DNA of 22,511 nucleotides from SIG636 sp045535465 (GTDB lineage Bacteria; Bacillota; Clostridia; Oscillospirales; CAG-382), in assembly GCA_045535465.1 (NCBI GenBank), contig JAZSLS010000135.1, positions 1-22,511 on the forward strand, written 5' to 3'. Of this stretch, positions 8,106 through 16,900 are shown one piece after another (the stretch's first letter is position 1; the number at the start of each line of letters is the position of its first letter). A model generated the notes under the pieces. It saw only the letters and a list, made by a program, of their open reading frames with translations. It had not been told where the DNA came from and did not search any database. The position numbers and the translations under genes are program-made.

Positions 8106-8170
8106 GTACCCCGAGGAAGCAAGAAACGGAAAACGCAAAATGCCTCTCGCAGTGTCGGGAGGCATTTTAA
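8106..8170 (+). repeat. Intergenic repeat copy C with terminator hairpin, downstream of the MATE gene
   Basis: GTACCCCGAG at 8106-8115, then an A-rich stretch, then AAAATGCCTCTCG (8137-8149) pairing with CGGGAGGCATTTT (8156-8168). The spacing from the start of the first box to the hairpin is 31 nt, against 30 nt in the copies at 18984 and 21117. The hairpin plus TTTT can terminate the glycosidase/MATE transcript. Confidence 0.75.
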
Positions 8171-8232
8171 TATAAAGCTCTGTATCAATACATACAACAT
8201 TTTTTGATAAATGCCATAGTCTTTCAAAAAAC

Positions 8233-8261
8233 TTGACTATTTCGGCAAAATATGATATAAT
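8233..8261 (+). promoter_or_regulatory. Sigma-A promoter of the NSS transporter gene
   Basis: TTGACT (8233-8238), 17-nt spacer, TATAAT (8256-8261), 28 nt before the ATG at 8290. Confidence 0.85.
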
Positions 8262-8289
8262 TTAGGGAATTTATTCCAAGGAGCAATAT

Positions 8290-9663
8290 ATGGAAAATAA
8301 AAGAAGCAGTTTTACGGGAAAGATAGGCTTTGTTCTTGCTGCGGCAGGCTCTGCCGTTGGGCTGGGCAATATTTGGCGTTTCCCTTACCTTGCCGCTAAA
8401 TACGGCGGCGGTATATTCTTATTGGTATACCTTATACTGGCAGTTACCTTTGGCTTTGCGCTGATGTGCGCTGAGATAGCCATAGGCAGAAAAACAGGCA
8501 AAAGTGCCATTGAAGCTTACGGGGCTCTTAATAAAAAGTTTAAATTTGTAGGTCTTCTTTCAGCACTTGTTCCTATTATCGTTCTTCCCTACTACTCCGT
8601 TATAGGCGGTTGGGTTACTAAATATTTTGTAAAGATAGCTTCGGGCGGTATAGCCGAAACGGCAACCGTAAAAGATAACGTTTCCTACTTTGGCAGGTTT
8701 GTGGGGCAAGTAGACGAACCCATATTTTACTTTCTGCTGTTTATAGGCGTAACAACAATTATCGTGTTGCTGGGCGTAGAAAAGGGTGTAGAAAAGGTAA
8801 GCAAGATAATGATGCCCATCCTTATAGTACTAACCTTAGGTATAGCTATTTATTCTATGACTCTACCCGGTGCTATAGACGGTGTGGTTTACTACATCAA
8901 GCCTGATTTTTCACAGTTCTCCGTTAACACGGTTTTGGGTGCAATGGGACAGCTTTTCTACTCAATGTCGCTGGCTATGGGTATTATGATAACCTACGGC
9001 AGTTATATGAAAAAGGACGTTAGTATTGAATCCTCTGTTTCTCAGATAGAAATTTTTGACACGGGCGTTGCTTTTCTTGCAGGTCTTATGGTCATTCCGG
9101 CGGTGTTTTCTTTCTCCGGTGGCGATCCTTCAAAAATAAACGCAGGGCCCGGCCTTATGTTTGAAACCTTACCTCAGGTTTTCAACAACATAGGCAACGT
9201 AGGCGGTACTATAGTGGGTGCGGCGTTCTTCCTTATGGTGCTGTTTGCGGCTCTTACCTCTTCCATTTCGCTTATGGAGACAGTTGTTTCCATCTTTATG
9301 GACAAGTTCGGCTGGGGCAGAAAAGCTACTTGTCTGTTTGTTTTAGGTCTTTCCGTTGCTTTGGGTCTTCCTTCCGCTCTTGGCTTTAACCTTTGGAAAG
9401 GCATTTCACTTGCAGGTATGAGCATACTTGATATGTTTGACTTTGCTACCAACAGCGTTATAATGCCCATAGTTGCACTTATTACCTGTATCTTTGTAGG
9501 CTACTTTTTGGGTACAAAAACCATTGAGGACGAAATTGAGCTTTGCGGCAGGTTCCGCCGCAAAAAGCTGTTTAGGCTGATGATTAAGTATATAGCGCCC
9601 GTATTTATCGTGCTTATACTTGTTTCTTCGGTGCTAAGCGCATTTGGTATAATGAAAATATAA
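8290..9663 (+). CDS. Neurotransmitter:sodium symporter (NSS/SNF) family transporter
   Basis: A 457-residue Na+-coupled transporter of the LeuT fold. The N-terminus carries the family hallmark GSAVGLGNIWRFPYLA (around residues 20-35), which forms the unwound TM1 with Na+ and substrate sites, then an ICAEIAIGR-like TM2 end (MCAEIAIGRKTG). The length and hydrophobic pattern fit the 11-12-span bacterial members such as Tyt1 and MhsT, which take up amino acids (aromatic or branched). The substrate here is not determinable. AAGGAG lies 6-7 nt before the ATG. It is a single-gene unit with its own promoter and a terminator at 9676-9710, convergent with the PutP-like gene. Confidence 0.93.
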   Translation: MENKRSSFTGKIGFVLAAAGSAVGLGNIWRFPYLAAKYGGGIFLLVYLILAVTFGFALMCAEIAIGRKTGKSAIEAYGALNKKFKFVGLLSALVPIIVLPYYSVIGGWVTKYFVKIASGGIAETATVKDNVSYFGRFVGQVDEPIFYFLLFIGVTTIIVLLGVEKGVEKVSKIMMPILIVLTLGIAIYSMTLPGAIDGVVYYIKPDFSQFSVNTVLGAMGQLFYSMSLAMGIMITYGSYMKKDVSIESSVSQIEIFDTGVAFLAGLMVIPAVFSFSGGDPSKINAGPGLMFETLPQVFNNIGNVGGTIVGAAFFLMVLFAALTSSISLMETVVSIFMDKFGWGRKATCLFVLGLSVALGLPSALGFNLWKGISLAGMSILDMFDFATNSVIMPIVALITCIFVGYFLGTKTIEDEIELCGRFRRKKLFRLMIKYIAPVFIVLILVSSVLSAFGIMKI

Positions 9664-9675
9664 CGACAAAAAATG

Positions 9676-9710
9676 CTCGGTCAGCTTTTGAAGCTGACCG
9701 AGTTTTGTTT
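9676..9710. terminator. Bidirectional terminator between convergent NSS and PutP-like genes
   Basis: Perfect 12-bp stem CTCGGTCAGCTT (9676-9687) with AAGCTGACCGAG (9691-9702), loop TTG, then TTTTGTTTT on the plus strand. On the minus strand the stem is followed by CATTTTTTG, so it also serves the PutP-like gene ending at 9728. Confidence 0.9.
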
Positions 9711-9727
9711 TAATAGTTTTGTTTTAA

Positions 9728-11269
9728 TTAGTCATCTATTGCTTTATGCGTTGCTCTTTCGTAAATGGCCTGTACAGCCTCACCGGGTTTCTTAGTTGCA
9801 AGAGTAGCAATTACTGTTGCTATAAGACCTACCACAAAGCCGGGGATTATCTCGTAAACGCCGGTTGCACCAAAAGCAGGGTTTGAGATAATGGTGTTGG
9901 TACAAAGAACGAGCCAAGCGATATCAACAACGGCACCAACTATTATACCTGTACAAGCGCCTGCGTAGTTAAGACGGCGCCAGAAAAGAGAGAGGATAAC
10001 AACAGGACCGAATGCGGAACCGAAGAGGCCCCAAGCGTTTTCAACCATTGCCATTATGTTACTTGCCCAGCTACCGCCGTTAATACCACTTACAGCGATA
10101 AAGAAAGCAATAACGGAAACAACGAGAACAACTACACGTCCAACCCAAAGAAGCTCTCTATCTGAAGCCTTATCCTTGCGAACAAGGGGCTTATAAAGGT
10201 CGCTGGTGAAAGCAGAGGAAGCAACAAGAAGCTGAGAGTCAGCAGTAGACATTGCAGCCGCAACTATTGCAGCAAGAAGGAAGCCTACTATAATTTTAGG
10301 GAATATATGCTGAGAAATGGCAATAAATATTTCCTGGCCGTTGTCGGGAAGAAGCTTAGCCGCAAGAGATACACCCTCGTCAAGCATAAAGGTTCTGCCA
10401 CGAACAGCAATTGCGATAGCTGCACCGAGGGAGAGAACCACCCAAGTGATAGCAACTATAGCGGACTTTTTAACCATAGAAGGCTTTTCGATAGCCATAA
10501 AGCGAACAAGTATGTGAGGCATACCGAAATAGCCAAGGCCCCAACCAAGACCGGAGGCTATATCCTGCCAGCTTGCAGTAAAGGGGTTGTTACCGAAAGC
10601 GGAAACGCCTTCCTTAAATGCACCCTCGTAAACGGGGTTAAAGTCGCCCATTGACATTACCAACGGAACGGCAAGAAGAGCGACAAGCATAAGTATACCC
10701 TGGAAAAAGTCTGTCCAGCAAACAGCCTTATAACCGCCAAGGAAGGTATAGATAAGAATAAGCACAGCAAAGATAGCTACTGCAAGCATCTCCTTACCTT
10801 GAAGGCCGGGGATAACCGCACACATAACCTTTTGACCTGCAACAAAGGCAGAGGAAACGTAAACGGTAAAGCTTATCAAAAAGATAACAGCCGCACTTAT
10901 CTTAAGTACGGGGCTTTTTGAAGCAAAACGGTTGGTAAGATACTGAGGAAGGGTTATAGAGTCACCCGAAGCCTTAGAAAAACGACGGAGACGCTTAGCC
11001 ACAAATATCCAGTTAGCGGCTGTACCGAGAGCAAGACCGATACCTATCCACACCTTGCCCATACCAAAAGCAAGTATACTGCCGGGGAAGCCCATAAGAA
11101 GCCAGCCGGACATATCTGATGCCTGAGCACTCATTGCGGTAACCCAAGGGCCCATAGAACGACCGCCAAGGAAATACTCCTTCTCACCGCTGCCTTTGGA
11201 GCGGAAGAAGAAGAAAACGCCGATACCGAGAATAAGAACGAAATATGCTATAAAAGCAACAAGATCCAA
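9728..11269 (-). CDS. putP: Sodium:solute symporter, PutP-type Na+/proline symporter
   Basis: A 513-residue membrane protein of the SSS family. The motif SAQASDMSGWLLMGFPG is almost that of proline symporters, and LPQYLTNRFASKSP and the late VVAAAMSTADSQLLVASSAF segment are also typical (TM8 Na+ site). About 13 membrane spans are predicted. It imports proline, or a closely related substrate, with Na+. The start is taken as TTG at 11269, because AAAGGAGGAG (11276-11285 on the opposite strand) lies 6 nt upstream; a longer frame to a TTG at 11293 would put this ribosome binding site inside the coding region. A near-consensus promoter lies at 11305-11333. Single-gene unit, convergent with the NSS gene. 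Confidence 0.92.
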   Translation of the reverse strand: MDLVAFIAYFVLILGIGVFFFFRSKGSGEKEYFLGGRSMGPWVTAMSAQASDMSGWLLMGFPGSILAFGMGKVWIGIGLALGTAANWIFVAKRLRRFSKASGDSITLPQYLTNRFASKSPVLKISAAVIFLISFTVYVSSAFVAGQKVMCAVIPGLQGKEMLAVAIFAVLILIYTFLGGYKAVCWTDFFQGILMLVALLAVPLVMSMGDFNPVYEGAFKEGVSAFGNNPFTASWQDIASGLGWGLGYFGMPHILVRFMAIEKPSMVKKSAIVAITWVVLSLGAAIAIAVRGRTFMLDEGVSLAAKLLPDNGQEIFIAISQHIFPKIIVGFLLAAIVAAAMSTADSQLLVASSAFTSDLYKPLVRKDKASDRELLWVGRVVVLVVSVIAFFIAVSGINGGSWASNIMAMVENAWGLFGSAFGPVVILSLFWRRLNYAGACTGIIVGAVVDIAWLVLCTNTIISNPAFGATGVYEIIPGFVVGLIATVIATLATKKPGEAVQAIYERATHKAIDD

Positions 11270-11304
11270 AATATTCTCCTCCTTTGAAAACAATAATTTT
11301 AATA

Positions 11305-11333
11305 ATTATACCACACAAAAGCAATAAATGCAA
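11305..11333 (-). promoter_or_regulatory. Sigma-A promoter of the PutP-like gene
   Basis: On the minus strand: TTGCAT (11328-11333), 17-nt spacer, TATAAT (11305-11310) with an extended -10 (TGTGG before it). It sits ~36 nt upstream of the TTG start at 11269 and ahead of the ribosome binding site. Confidence 0.8.
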
Positions 11334-11376
11334 CCTTTTTTGATAAAAATGCAAAAAACTATACTAATTTTATAAC

Positions 11377-11412
11377 AAAAAGGCTATGAAAGATTTGTTT
11401 CACAGCCTTTTT
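11377..11412 (-). terminator. Terminator of the amino-acid ABC transporter operon
   Basis: AAAAAGGCT-TGAAA (11377-11391) pairs with TTTCA-AGCCTTTTT (11398-11412) with one internal mismatch. On the minus strand the stem ends in TTTTTG shortly after the ATPase stop codon at 11416-11418. Confidence 0.85.
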
Positions 11413-11415
11413 AAA

Positions 11416-12237
11416 TCATATAACTTTAGATAAAAATTCTTTAAGCCTTTCCTTTTTGGGATGGCTAAAAACATCCTCCGGAGTACCTTGCTCCAAAATA
11501 ATGCCTTGGTCCATAAACAAAACCCTTGTAGCAACTTCTTTAGCAAAGCCCATCTCGTGAGTAACTATAACCATAGTCATACCTTCGTCTGCAACTTGCT
11601 TTATCAAGTCCAAAACCTCACCAACCATTTCAGGATCCAAAGCACTGGTGGGTTCATCAAAAAGCATAACCTTAGGGTTCATTGCCAAAGCGCGCACTAT
11701 TGCAATACGCTGTTTCTGCCCGCCGGAAAGAGTAGAAGGATAATTGTTTGCCTTATCTGCTAAACCAATTCGTTTAAGCAAACGCATAGCGTTTTCATAT
11801 GCAGAGGCTTTTATTTCCTTTTTACTTCTAACGGTAACCTTTTCCTTCTTTTTCTTTTTGAAAAGATTAGACACGCTAACGCAGAAATTGTACCACAACG
11901 CCTTTCTGCGGTCTTCTTTGGCAACCAGTATAGGTGCCATAGCAATGTTTTCTATAACAGACTTATTATTGAACAAATTAAATTGCTGGAAAACCATACC
12001 GATATGGCGCCGGCTTAAATTGATGTTCACCTTAAGATCTGCTAAATCCTTCCCCTCGAAGAAAATAGAACCGGAGGTAGGATCTTCAAGGCAGTTAAGA
12101 CAACGCAAAAACGTACTTTTACCGCTACCTGAGGGACCGATTATTGCAATTTTTTCACCTGCGTGAATGGTCTCGCTAATGTTGTTAAGGACGGTAAGCT
12201 TACCGTATACCTTTTTTAGGTTAACGACTTCTATCAA
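11416..12237 (-). CDS. Polar amino-acid ABC transporter ATP-binding protein (GlnQ/HisP type) with a basic insertion
   Basis: A 273-residue cytoplasmic ATPase: Walker A GPSGSGKST (34-42), Q-loop Q84 in MVFQQFNLFNN, signature LSGGQKQR (170-177), Walker B MLFDEPTSALD (191-201), switch H227 in VTHEMGFA. These are the hallmarks of the glutamine/histidine/arginine-type subfamily. Usual length is ~240-250; the excess is a Lys-rich, aromatic stretch at about 111-143 (FKKKKKEKVTVRSKK) inserted in the helical subdomain between Q-loop and signature. The start is TTG at 12237, with GGAGAGGAGG upstream inside the end of the permease gene; the two genes overlap by 17 nt, pointing to coupled translation. 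It is the third and last gene of the operon. Confidence 0.9.
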   Translation of the reverse strand: MIEVVNLKKVYGKLTVLNNISETIHAGEKIAIIGPSGSGKSTFLRCLNCLEDPTSGSIFFEGKDLADLKVNINLSRRHIGMVFQQFNLFNNKSVIENIAMAPILVAKEDRRKALWYNFCVSVSNLFKKKKKEKVTVRSKKEIKASAYENAMRLLKRIGLADKANNYPSTLSGGQKQRIAIVRALAMNPKVMLFDEPTSALDPEMVGEVLDLIKQVADEGMTMVIVTHEMGFAKEVATRVLFMDQGIILEQGTPEDVFSHPKKERLKEFLSKVI

Positions 12238-12922
12238 CTCGTGCCAACCTCCTCTCCAACAGCTTAATGCCTAAGGTAATAATTGCAACCAACACCAAGT
12301 ATACCAAAGCGAGCATAAAGTAAGGGATTATATATTCATAATTAGCACCGCCGATATCGGTAAAAGCTTTGGTAAGATCAACAACGGCAATAAAGCTTGC
12401 TACAGAAGTCTCTTTGATGAGAACGATAAATTCGTTACCCAAGGTAGGCAAAATATTCTTTATTGCCTGCGGTATAACCACCTTTACCATAGAAACGCTG
12501 AAGCTAAGTCCCACAGCTCTTGCCGCCTCCATCTGACCGGAGTCAACGGACTGTATACCGCTACGCATAATCTCAGCTATGTAAGCGCCGCTGTTCATAC
12601 CAAAAATAACGATAGCGACATTTAGTTCTTTTATTTGTACACCCATAGCGGGAAACAATATAAAATAGCCTATAAGTAACTGTACAACAATAGGCGTGCC
12701 TCTGAAAAAGCCTACATATATGTCACAAATAACCGAGAAAAACTTGGCAAAAAAGTTTGTTTTGGGTACAACCTTTACTGCCGCAATAATCGTACCTAAA
12801 ACTATGCCTATCAGCAAGCCGAACACTGCTATCTGCAGTGTGGCTAAAAGACCGTCAACAACGGTTTTCCAACCGTTGTTGACGATAAAGCTACGATAAA
12901 ATAATTCCCATTTAGCTTGCAT
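12221..12922 (-). CDS. Polar amino-acid ABC transporter permease (HisM/GlnP type)
   Basis: A 233-residue membrane protein. It has the subfamily features: LLATLQIAVFGLLIGIVLG near the N-terminus, a mid-protein FFRGTPIVVQLL stretch (about 92-103), the EAA-type loop EAARAVGLSFSVSMVKVVIP (about 151-170) that contacts the ATPase, and a late QAIKNILPTLGNEFIVLIK segment. About five spans are predicted. It forms the membrane channel as a homodimer, as in other single-permease members. The ATG lies 2 nt after the binding-protein stop with no clear Shine-Dalgarno, so it is probably read by re-initiation. The 3' end overlaps the ATPase gene. Confidence 0.93.
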   Translation of the reverse strand: MQAKWELFYRSFIVNNGWKTVVDGLLATLQIAVFGLLIGIVLGTIIAAVKVVPKTNFFAKFFSVICDIYVGFFRGTPIVVQLLIGYFILFPAMGVQIKELNVAIVIFGMNSGAYIAEIMRSGIQSVDSGQMEAARAVGLSFSVSMVKVVIPQAIKNILPTLGNEFIVLIKETSVASFIAVVDLTKAFTDIGGANYEYIIPYFMLALVYLVLVAIITLGIKLLERRLARVDRSR

Positions 12923-12924
12923 TT

Positions 12925-13797
12925 TTACTTATTAAAACCATTTAAAATTTCAGTAACTTCTTCTGCGTTCTTGCACTCATCAAAAGTAGTGTCATCAGCC
13001 TTGCAGATAATTACCTGAGAAGCCTTATGATAATTGTTGGAGAAATCAACAACCTTAAGACGGGATTCGTTAATTGTAAGACCTGCAACGCCAAGGTCTA
13101 CACAGTTTTTACCTATAGAATCAACTATAGCTTCAAACTTCATATCCTTTATAACAAGCTCCATACCAAGCTCGTCAGCAATAAGCTTTGCAATTTCCAT
13201 ATCGATACCTGCAAAGTTTTCGCCTACCTTAAACTCAAAGGGAGCAAATGCGGCGTTAGTAGCAAGAACCAGCTGCTTGTCAGCATTTTCAAGGTCAACA
13301 TTACCTGCGGGGAAGCTTGCACCTGACCAAGTATCGGTAGTGCTGCTTTCGGAATAGAACTTGGAGTGTGCTTCAACTATTTTAGCAATTTCATCCTTCT
13401 TTGCTTCAAGGATGGTGTTGATCTGTTCACGGAGTTCAGGCTGTGCCTTATCAACAGCAATACCGTATTCCTCGGTAGTGAGTGCAATGTCAATCATCTT
13501 TGTGCCGCTATTCTTTGCAACCAAAGCAGTAGCAACGTCCTTGTCTATAACAACATAATTAACATTACCGTTAAGCAACGCCTGAACAGCAAGTGCGCCA
13601 TTGTCATAACCCTTAACTTCAAGATTTGCAAAACCGTCAAAACCCCAGTCCGCATCGCCCTTCATAAAGTAGTAGCCTGTAGTACCGTTCTGTGCGCCTA
13701 CCTTAACCTTATCGCCATCAGAAGAACAAGCCGCAAAACTCAAAACAGAAGCAGCTACCAAAACAACTGCCAAAAGAATTAAACTGATTTTTTTCAT
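12925..13797 (-). CDS. Amino-acid ABC transporter substrate-binding lipoprotein with circularly permuted SBP_bac_3 fold
   Basis: A 290-residue lipoprotein: signal peptide with lipobox SFAAC, acceptor C24. The order of the conserved segments is reversed compared with normal family-3 binding proteins. Residues ~30-147 hold what is normally the second half (KVKVGAQNGTTGYYF; YDNGALAVQALLNGNVNYVV; EEYGIAV; then a C-terminal-type helix ending EIAKIVEAHSKF). A ~25-residue linker follows, and residues ~175-268 hold what is normally the start (QLVLATNAAFAPFEF; AGIDMEIAKLIADELGM; GLTINESRLKVVDFSNNYHK; ASQVIICKAD). All parts of the fold appear present once. The start at 13797 is chosen because GGAGG lies 7 nt upstream and the signal peptide begins there. 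First gene of the operon; it should capture a polar amino acid. Confidence 0.9.
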   Translation of the reverse strand: MKKISLILLAVVLVAASVLSFAACSSDGDKVKVGAQNGTTGYYFMKGDADWGFDGFANLEVKGYDNGALAVQALLNGNVNYVVIDKDVATALVAKNSGTKMIDIALTTEEYGIAVDKAQPELREQINTILEAKKDEIAKIVEAHSKFYSESSTTDTWSGASFPAGNVDLENADKQLVLATNAAFAPFEFKVGENFAGIDMEIAKLIADELGMELVIKDMKFEAIVDSIGKNCVDLGVAGLTINESRLKVVDFSNNYHKASQVIICKADDTTFDECKNAEEVTEILNGFNK

Positions 13798-13826
13798 AAT
13801 AGGACCTCCGTTATGTATTTTATACA

Positions 13827-13856
13827 ATTATATACCCAACAGTATACTTTTGTCAA
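13827..13856 (-). promoter_or_regulatory. Sigma-A promoter of the amino-acid ABC transporter operon
   Basis: On the minus strand: consensus TTGACA (13851-13856), 18-nt spacer, consensus TATAAT (13827-13832), 29 nt upstream of the ATG at 13797. Confidence 0.88.
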
Positions 13857-13896
13857 GGTTATCCAATGAAATATTATACAAAAAACGCTTTTTATT

Positions 13897-13926
13897 AAGG
13901 AGATTGCATATTTAAGCAATCTCCTT
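13897..13926 (-). terminator. Hairpin after the beta-helix dockerin gene
   Basis: Perfect 11-bp stem AAGGAGATTGC (13897-13907) with GCAATCTCCTT (13916-13926), 8-nt loop, just downstream of the stop at 13937. The T-tract on the minus strand is short, so termination may be inefficient. Confidence 0.65.
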
Positions 13927-13936
13927 AGTTATTACG

Positions 13937-16900
13937 CTATTTACTTGTTACTTTACTTGAAAGAGTTATAGTCTTATAAACAGAGCCGCCGGAGTAGGTA
14001 CCGCCGGAGTACAGACCGTCGGTAAGCGTGCCTGTACAGGAGCCGCCCGTATATATACTGTAAGTGCCGCCGCTCTTAAGGTCGGGAGTGGATATCATAA
14101 TATGCTTATAGGACTTATTGGGCTTGAATGCGAAGAGAGTGTTGCCCGAGGAATCCTTAACTGCAAGAATGGTGTTTGCACTGCCCGAAACAGAGGTTGA
14201 GAATACGTACTGTGCGGAAGAAGTAGAGGGGAGCTCTACCATATCGCCGCCGTCTACAATAATTACCAAGCCGCCGTTTATAAGTCTTGTGCCGTCTGCA
14301 TCAAGGCCGCTGTTGCCGCCGCCGCTTTGCTGAACTATAAGAGTGCCGCCGCTTACGGTAAGCGCACCGTTGGAGTCAACGCCGTCGCCGCTGTTGCTTA
14401 TCCACACAAAGGCTGTGCCGCCTATAGTAAGGCTGTACTTAGAGGTGTCGCCGCCCATAGAGCCTCCGGGAGCGCCGGGTCTGCCTGGATTGGTGTTACC
14501 GCTGCCATCGGAGCCGCCTGCGGCGTTAATACCGTCATCGGATGCCGTTATGCGTATTCTGCCGCCTGTAATGCTTACGTTAAGGCCTTCAACGCCCTCG
14601 TAGCTGGCGTGAACAGTCATATCGCCGCCTGTTATGGTGGTGGTGGTATCGGAATGAACCGCATCGTCACCTGTATAGATACTGTAGGTGCCGCCTGTGA
14701 TGGTTACAGCACCGTTGGAGTGAATAGCATCATCGTAGGAGTTTAGGTCAAAGCTGCCGCCGCTTATGGTTATCTCACCCGTGCCCTTTATTGCCTTATA
14801 AGACTCGGCGGAAGAAGAAACAGAGCCGGAATAGCCGTTAGCCGTCTTTACGTAAATAGTGCCGCCTGTAATATTAAGGGTGTTAGAGGAAGCTATACCG
14901 TCACGGCCGCTGTAAACGGTTAGGTCACCTCCGTTTATCTCGATATATGAGTCGGAGCTGATGGTGTCCTCCGGAGTGGATGCGTAAAGCTTAACGTTAT
15001 TTATAACAACGCTGTCATCTGCCTTTACTGCCTTGTAGCTGTAGCTTGCAGTATCAACAGAGGAGGATGCACCGCCTGCAGAAAGGATATAGAGATTATA
15101 GCTGCCGCTGCCTATACCGCTTGACGAGGTCTTTGCAGCATCTGCGTTATCTATAAATATGTTCTGGCCTGCATCTATAGCATCGTAGGAGGACTTGATA
15201 TACATATTACCGCCGGTAATATTGATATTGCCGAGATAATTGCCCGATGTGGTAACGCTTACAAGCTTGGTGCTTGTATTATAGGTTACGGTATCGCCTA
15301 CCTGAACAAGACAGCTTGCCGCATAATTGGTTTGGTCCTGATGGGTGAGAAGAGCTATCTCACCTGTACTTAAGGTAAAGTTCTTTGCAGTGCCCGTAGG
15401 AACGGTGGAGGTTACGGTGTAACCGCCAAGGCCGTTGTCCTTAGCTATAGCAAGGAACCAATACACTGCGGTATTGCTTACGCTACCCGTTGTCCAAACG
15501 TAACAGCCGCTGGTAGAAACGCTGCCGTTAAGACTGCCGTAGGTGTAAGAGGTACGAACCTCACCTGCGGTGCTGTTGGGGTCAAGGGAGTTTGCCTTTA
15601 CACCGTCACCTGTAGAATTAATGGTAATATCACCGCCGCTTATGCTAACGTCAAGGTCGCTCTTTATAGCGTTGTTTGAGCTGTTAAGCGTCATAGTACC
15701 GCCCGTGATATTAACCTTGGTGTCGCCTTTAATACCTGTATCGGATGCAGTTACGTTAATAGTACCGCCCGAAACGGTGGTGGTGGCTGTTGCCTTTACG
15801 GCGTTATCCGTGGTGGTTATCCGGTACGTACCGCCGATTACGTTTATATCCCCTGCAGATTTAATACCGTCTGCACTGTTGAGTACGGTAACGTTACCTG
15901 CATTACCTGTATAAACCGTGCCCGCCTTTACAGCAGAGCCTGCAGAGGCGCTGAGAGTAAGTGTACCGCCGTTTATATTAACGGTGCCTTCGCTTTCAAC
16001 GGCATCGGAGCCGCAGGCGCTTACGGTAAGAGAGCCGCTTTCAACAGTAACATCGTCGTTAGCGTGGAGAGCGTCCTTAACGGCGTTTGTAACGGTAACC
16101 TTTGCACCATTTATAACGATATCGTCATCGGAAGCTATACCGTGCTGTCTGTTACCCGTTACGTTAAGAGCTCCGTTACCGCTTATCTCTATGGTATCGT
16201 TAGCAAAAACCGCACCTTTATCGGCAAGGGTGGTGGTAGAACCGTCAGCAAGAGTGCTGGTAGTGCCGTCAGCAAGAACAATATTTGCCTTTTTGCACTG
16301 TTCAAAATACAAAGCTGCTCCCTGAGTGTTGGTTATGCTTACGCCCGAAAGCTTAAGAGTAACCTTGTCCTCTATACCTGCCATTACGTGAACGTAACCG
16401 TTTGAGGTGCTGCCCTTAACGGTATACGTACCGCCTTTGGTAACGTATGCATAGTTATCTACGGCTTCTGCACCAGTACCCGTAACAGAAACGCTGCTGC
16501 CGTTAAATATAATAGTAGCTTCGCCACTATCATCGCCTATGACGGGGTCGTCCGAAACGTCACCGCCCGAAGAATCCTCCGAGCTATCGGTAACCGTAGG
16601 GTCAACAACCACTGCGCTTTGCTTTTCCTCCTCGGTAAGGTAGCTGTCACCGTAAAGAGGGGCTGTGCCCTTAACGTAGCCCTTAACGTTAAGAAGGTCT
16701 GCAGAGGTAATTGCACCGTCGCCATCGGCATCCGCTGCTTTTAGGAAAGCGCCGTCAAGAGCAGCGCCTTTTACTGCCTTGCAAAGAGTGATATAGTCAA
16801 CGGAGCTTGCCAAGCCGTCACCGTTAACGTCACCTCTTATTACAATAGTGTACTCCGCATTGGTGTAAACAAGCTTCATACCCGTGCATACAAGCTGGGT

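Noticed and set aside
11270..11293. Eight-residue N-terminal extension of the PutP-like protein
   Set aside because: The ribosome binding site AAAGGAGGAG falls inside it, and the TTG at 11269 has ideal spacing.
13798..13827. Ten-residue N-terminal extension of the amino-acid binding protein (start at 13827)
   Set aside because: The extension overlaps the -10 box at 13827-13832 and contains the GGAGG site; the signal peptide begins at the ATG at 13797.
14280..16100. Regularly spaced GCCGCC/ACCGCC-containing repeats that resemble a tandem or CRISPR-like array
   Set aside because: They are the reverse complement of the codons for the repeated GG turns of a beta-helix protein. Unit length and sequence vary as expected for protein repeats, and there are no fixed repeats with unique spacers.
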